Positions 62,571-64,000 of a stretch of 64,000 nt of DNA are shown here, piece by piece. The notes below the pieces were generated by a model. That model did no database searches, was not told where the DNA came from, and was given only the letters and a program-made list of their open reading frames with translations. Made by a program: the position numbers and the translations under genes. Each line of letters opens with the position of its first letter. Within the stretch, counting starts at the first letter, position 1. Origin of the DNA: Firmicutes bacterium ADurb.Bin146 (GTDB lineage: Bacteria; Bacillota; Clostridia; DUPQ01); contig MWDI01000030.1 in assembly GCA_002070475.1 (NCBI GenBank), positions 27,302 to 91,301 of the forward strand. Reading direction: 5' to 3'.

Positions 62571-63794
62571 TCATTCCATATATGTCATATCTGTAAACGA
62601 TAAAAAATATGTTAATTGACTATAAATATCGTTATACTTATATATATTGAGCTGTATTTTTTTGTTATCATAACTTGTTAGAGCTGCAATAGAGTAATTA
62701 TCAGGTATAGATATAACGCATTTTTTACCTGTTTCTAAATCAAGTACAACAGCTTCATCATGATTCGGATTAACATCTTTCGGATATGAATACTTGAGTA
62801 GTATCAGATACCCGTTATTACCGGGATATACAGCAGAACACCTGCTATACATAGTATCATCGTAACTCCTTATATCACTATCTGTAACATTTATGATCTC
62901 ATACTTGTCTCTTCCAGGTATAAATAAATACGGATATACAAATCCTAAAATGGATGTCCCTTTATTACCTGTATCATATATTTCCTTAGAAGCTAATTCC
63001 ACTGTATCTATTTCAATTAATTTTCCATTGCTGAGTATATATGCATATCTGTCATCCCGCCATTGTAAAACTCTATTAAAACATGCTGTATTTGGTATTG
63101 GATTTTCATCACCTGTCACTGTGTCTTTGACCCAGACTTGTCCTGTTTCTGATGTAGCTCTTTCACTATAGAACACCATCTTTGTACCATTCTGATTAAA
63201 AGATGGTCTAGCTGCCCATACAACAGCATATTCAATATCATTTATCACATTCTTATCGAGATATGAATATCCCATTGTTTCCTTCATGCTATAAAAATCC
63301 AACTCTTCTTTATTTGGATTTAATTGAAATAGCAAACTGCCTTTTTCCACTAAATAATTATCAGTATTAGGTATTTTAATTAAACTATAATCAGCTTCTG
63401 TAAAGACTATTTGTTTTTTACCATCTTTTAATATGTATGGAAATGTCAATTCATATGTTAAGAACTCATTAACCACTACTGAAGCTTTGAAGGAATCAGC
63501 TATCTGAATATCTGATGGATCCTTTTCTGTTATAACTGTAACAGGTATTTTATATGATGGCTGTAATGTAATAGGATCCATTGATGCATAAACTTTTTCA
63601 ATATCTTCATTTGTAGTCAGTTTTACAAGATTATTGTCAGTACTCACCAGAACACCAGGTATGCCTGTATAATTCATTCTGACACCATTTATCTGTATAA
63701 TCTCTTCGCTTTGTGTACCTGCTAATACCGCTATAACTGTTATTGATATAATAATCATTAGAATGACTAGATATATCTTTTTCGATTTACTCAT
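62571..63794 (-). CDS. Membrane-anchored TolB/propeller-like protein, unknown
   Basis: 407 residues. One N-terminal membrane helix (about 6-26) anchors an extracellular domain. Repeated blades resemble a beta-propeller: AARPSFNQNGTKMVFYSERA (TolB-like), VKDTVTGDENPIPN, RYAYILSNGKLIEIDTVELA and EAVVLDLETGKKCVISIPDN. It shares this beta-blade look with the C-terminal part of the LRR lipoprotein two genes on. It is first in the operon; function is unknown, perhaps a sensing or binding partner of the peptidase. Confidence 0.7.
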   Translation of the reverse strand: MSKSKKIYLVILMIIISITVIAVLAGTQSEEIIQINGVRMNYTGIPGVLVSTDNNLVKLTTNEDIEKVYASMDPITLQPSYKIPVTVITEKDPSDIQIADSFKASVVVNEFLTYELTFPYILKDGKKQIVFTEADYSLIKIPNTDNYLVEKGSLLFQLNPNKEELDFYSMKETMGYSYLDKNVINDIEYAVVWAARPSFNQNGTKMVFYSERATSETGQVWVKDTVTGDENPIPNTACFNRVLQWRDDRYAYILSNGKLIEIDTVELASKEIYDTGNKGTSILGFVYPYLFIPGRDKYEIINVTDSDIRSYDDTMYSRCSAVYPGNNGYLILLKYSYPKDVNPNHDEAVVLDLETGKKCVISIPDNYSIAALTSYDNKKIQLNIYKYNDIYSQLTYFLSFTDMTYME

Positions 63795-63883
63795 TGTAGT
63801 AACCCTCTAATTAATTTTACTAATATTATGAAGATATTACTCTATAATATTCGCTTTCTTGTTCATAACTAAATAGTATTTAC

Positions 63884-63912
63884 ATATTATCACTATTAGT
63901 GATAATTATCAA
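63884..63912 (-). promoter_or_regulatory. Promoter with dyad operator in the spacer (surface operon)
   Basis: On the minus strand TTGATA (63912-63907) and TAATAT (63889-63884) are 17 bp apart. A perfect inverted repeat, ATTATCACT and AGTGATAAT around ATT (63886-63906), fills the spacer and touches the -10. This is a classical repressor position for the three-gene surface operon; the repressor is not in the window. Confidence 0.6.
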
Positions 63913-63979
63913 TAGTAATTTATTACCATAGTTTTGCAGTTGGCTAGATGAAGGTATTTAAAATTTATCCCATAAACAA

Positions 63980-64000
63980 GGCCTTTAAAGGCTGTTTTTT
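63980..64000. terminator. Terminator-like hairpin at the window edge
   Basis: AAGGCCTTTAAAGGCT forms a short dyad flanked by ACAA and TGTTTTTT. The T-run is on the plus strand, but no plus-strand gene lies upstream. A minus-strand gene beyond 64000 may end here. Confidence 0.35.

Overview
The window reads as a chromosomal segment of a low-GC anaerobic member of the Clostridia (Bacillota). Evidence for this is AT-rich codon use, strong AGGAGG-type ribosome sites, a class III (oxygen-sensitive) ribonucleotide reductase, an iron-sulfur L-serine dehydratase, a 2[4Fe-4S] ferredoxin, an anaerobic-sulfatase-maturase-type radical SAM enzyme, and the Firmicutes-type order tmk-darA-holB-ricT. No species can be named from the sequence alone.

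Layout. 1-4.4 kb is an accessory stretch that looks richer in GC than the rest: a lipoprotein, a frameshifted zinc-ribbon membrane peptide, a cysteine-cluster protein, a membrane-anchored LuxR-type regulator and a decayed plasmid/phage-type primase. 4.4-9.2 kb holds small metabolic genes (Gfo/Idh/MocA oxidoreductase with a sugar-phosphate-isomerase-like partner, GyrI-like protein, endonuclease/exonuclease/phosphatase-fold protein, amidohydrolase). 9.2-28.5 kb is a long minus-strand housekeeping block: dgt, a PMT-type mannosyltransferase, an MBL hydrolase, two CNNM/CBS/CorC proteins, an ATPase-like protein, a ferredoxin, methyltransferases, ricT, holB, darA, tmk, coaX, birA, an iron alcohol dehydrogenase, alr and nnrD. 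28.5-44.1 kb continues on the minus strand with a DinG-like helicase, yebC, a YigZ protein, dut, zapA, a two-component system, nrdDG, rsmA, tatD, a split transketolase, a YitT protein and a TPR protein. At 44.2-46 kb the plus strand carries a LexA-box promoter driving a short terminated transcript, sdaA-type serine dehydratase, and tRNA-Val and tRNA-Thr with promoter and terminator.

46-54.3 kb is accessory again: a DsrE-like protein, a lipoprotein, the radical SAM maturase, a frameshifted AAA/DUF4143 ATPase, a two-gene HipA-related kinase module and a KAP-family NTPase. 54.4-57.7 kb has a uroporphyrinogen-decarboxylase-family protein facing a GH20-like protein. 57.8-63.8 kb is a three-gene minus-strand surface operon: a membrane-anchored beta-propeller-like protein, an M23 peptidase with tandem cysteine repeats, and a leucine-rich-repeat lipoprotein. 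Its promoter carries a dyad exactly in the spacer.

The most interesting system is 50037-51707. A short HipA/HipT-like kinase lacking the N-terminal subdomain is followed, with a 26-bp overlap, by a protein that appears to fuse a HipS-like N-subdomain, a DUF2442-like region and a C-terminal helix-turn-helix. The pair is driven from a promoter whose -35 lies inside a perfect 22-bp palindrome. This looks like a rearranged two-gene relative of HipBST toxin-antitoxin systems. Other notable points are an SOS-type promoter in front of a probable small RNA, an apparent AUU start codon on a P-loop protein, and a single-base frameshift just before the Walker A motif of the DUF4143 ATPase.
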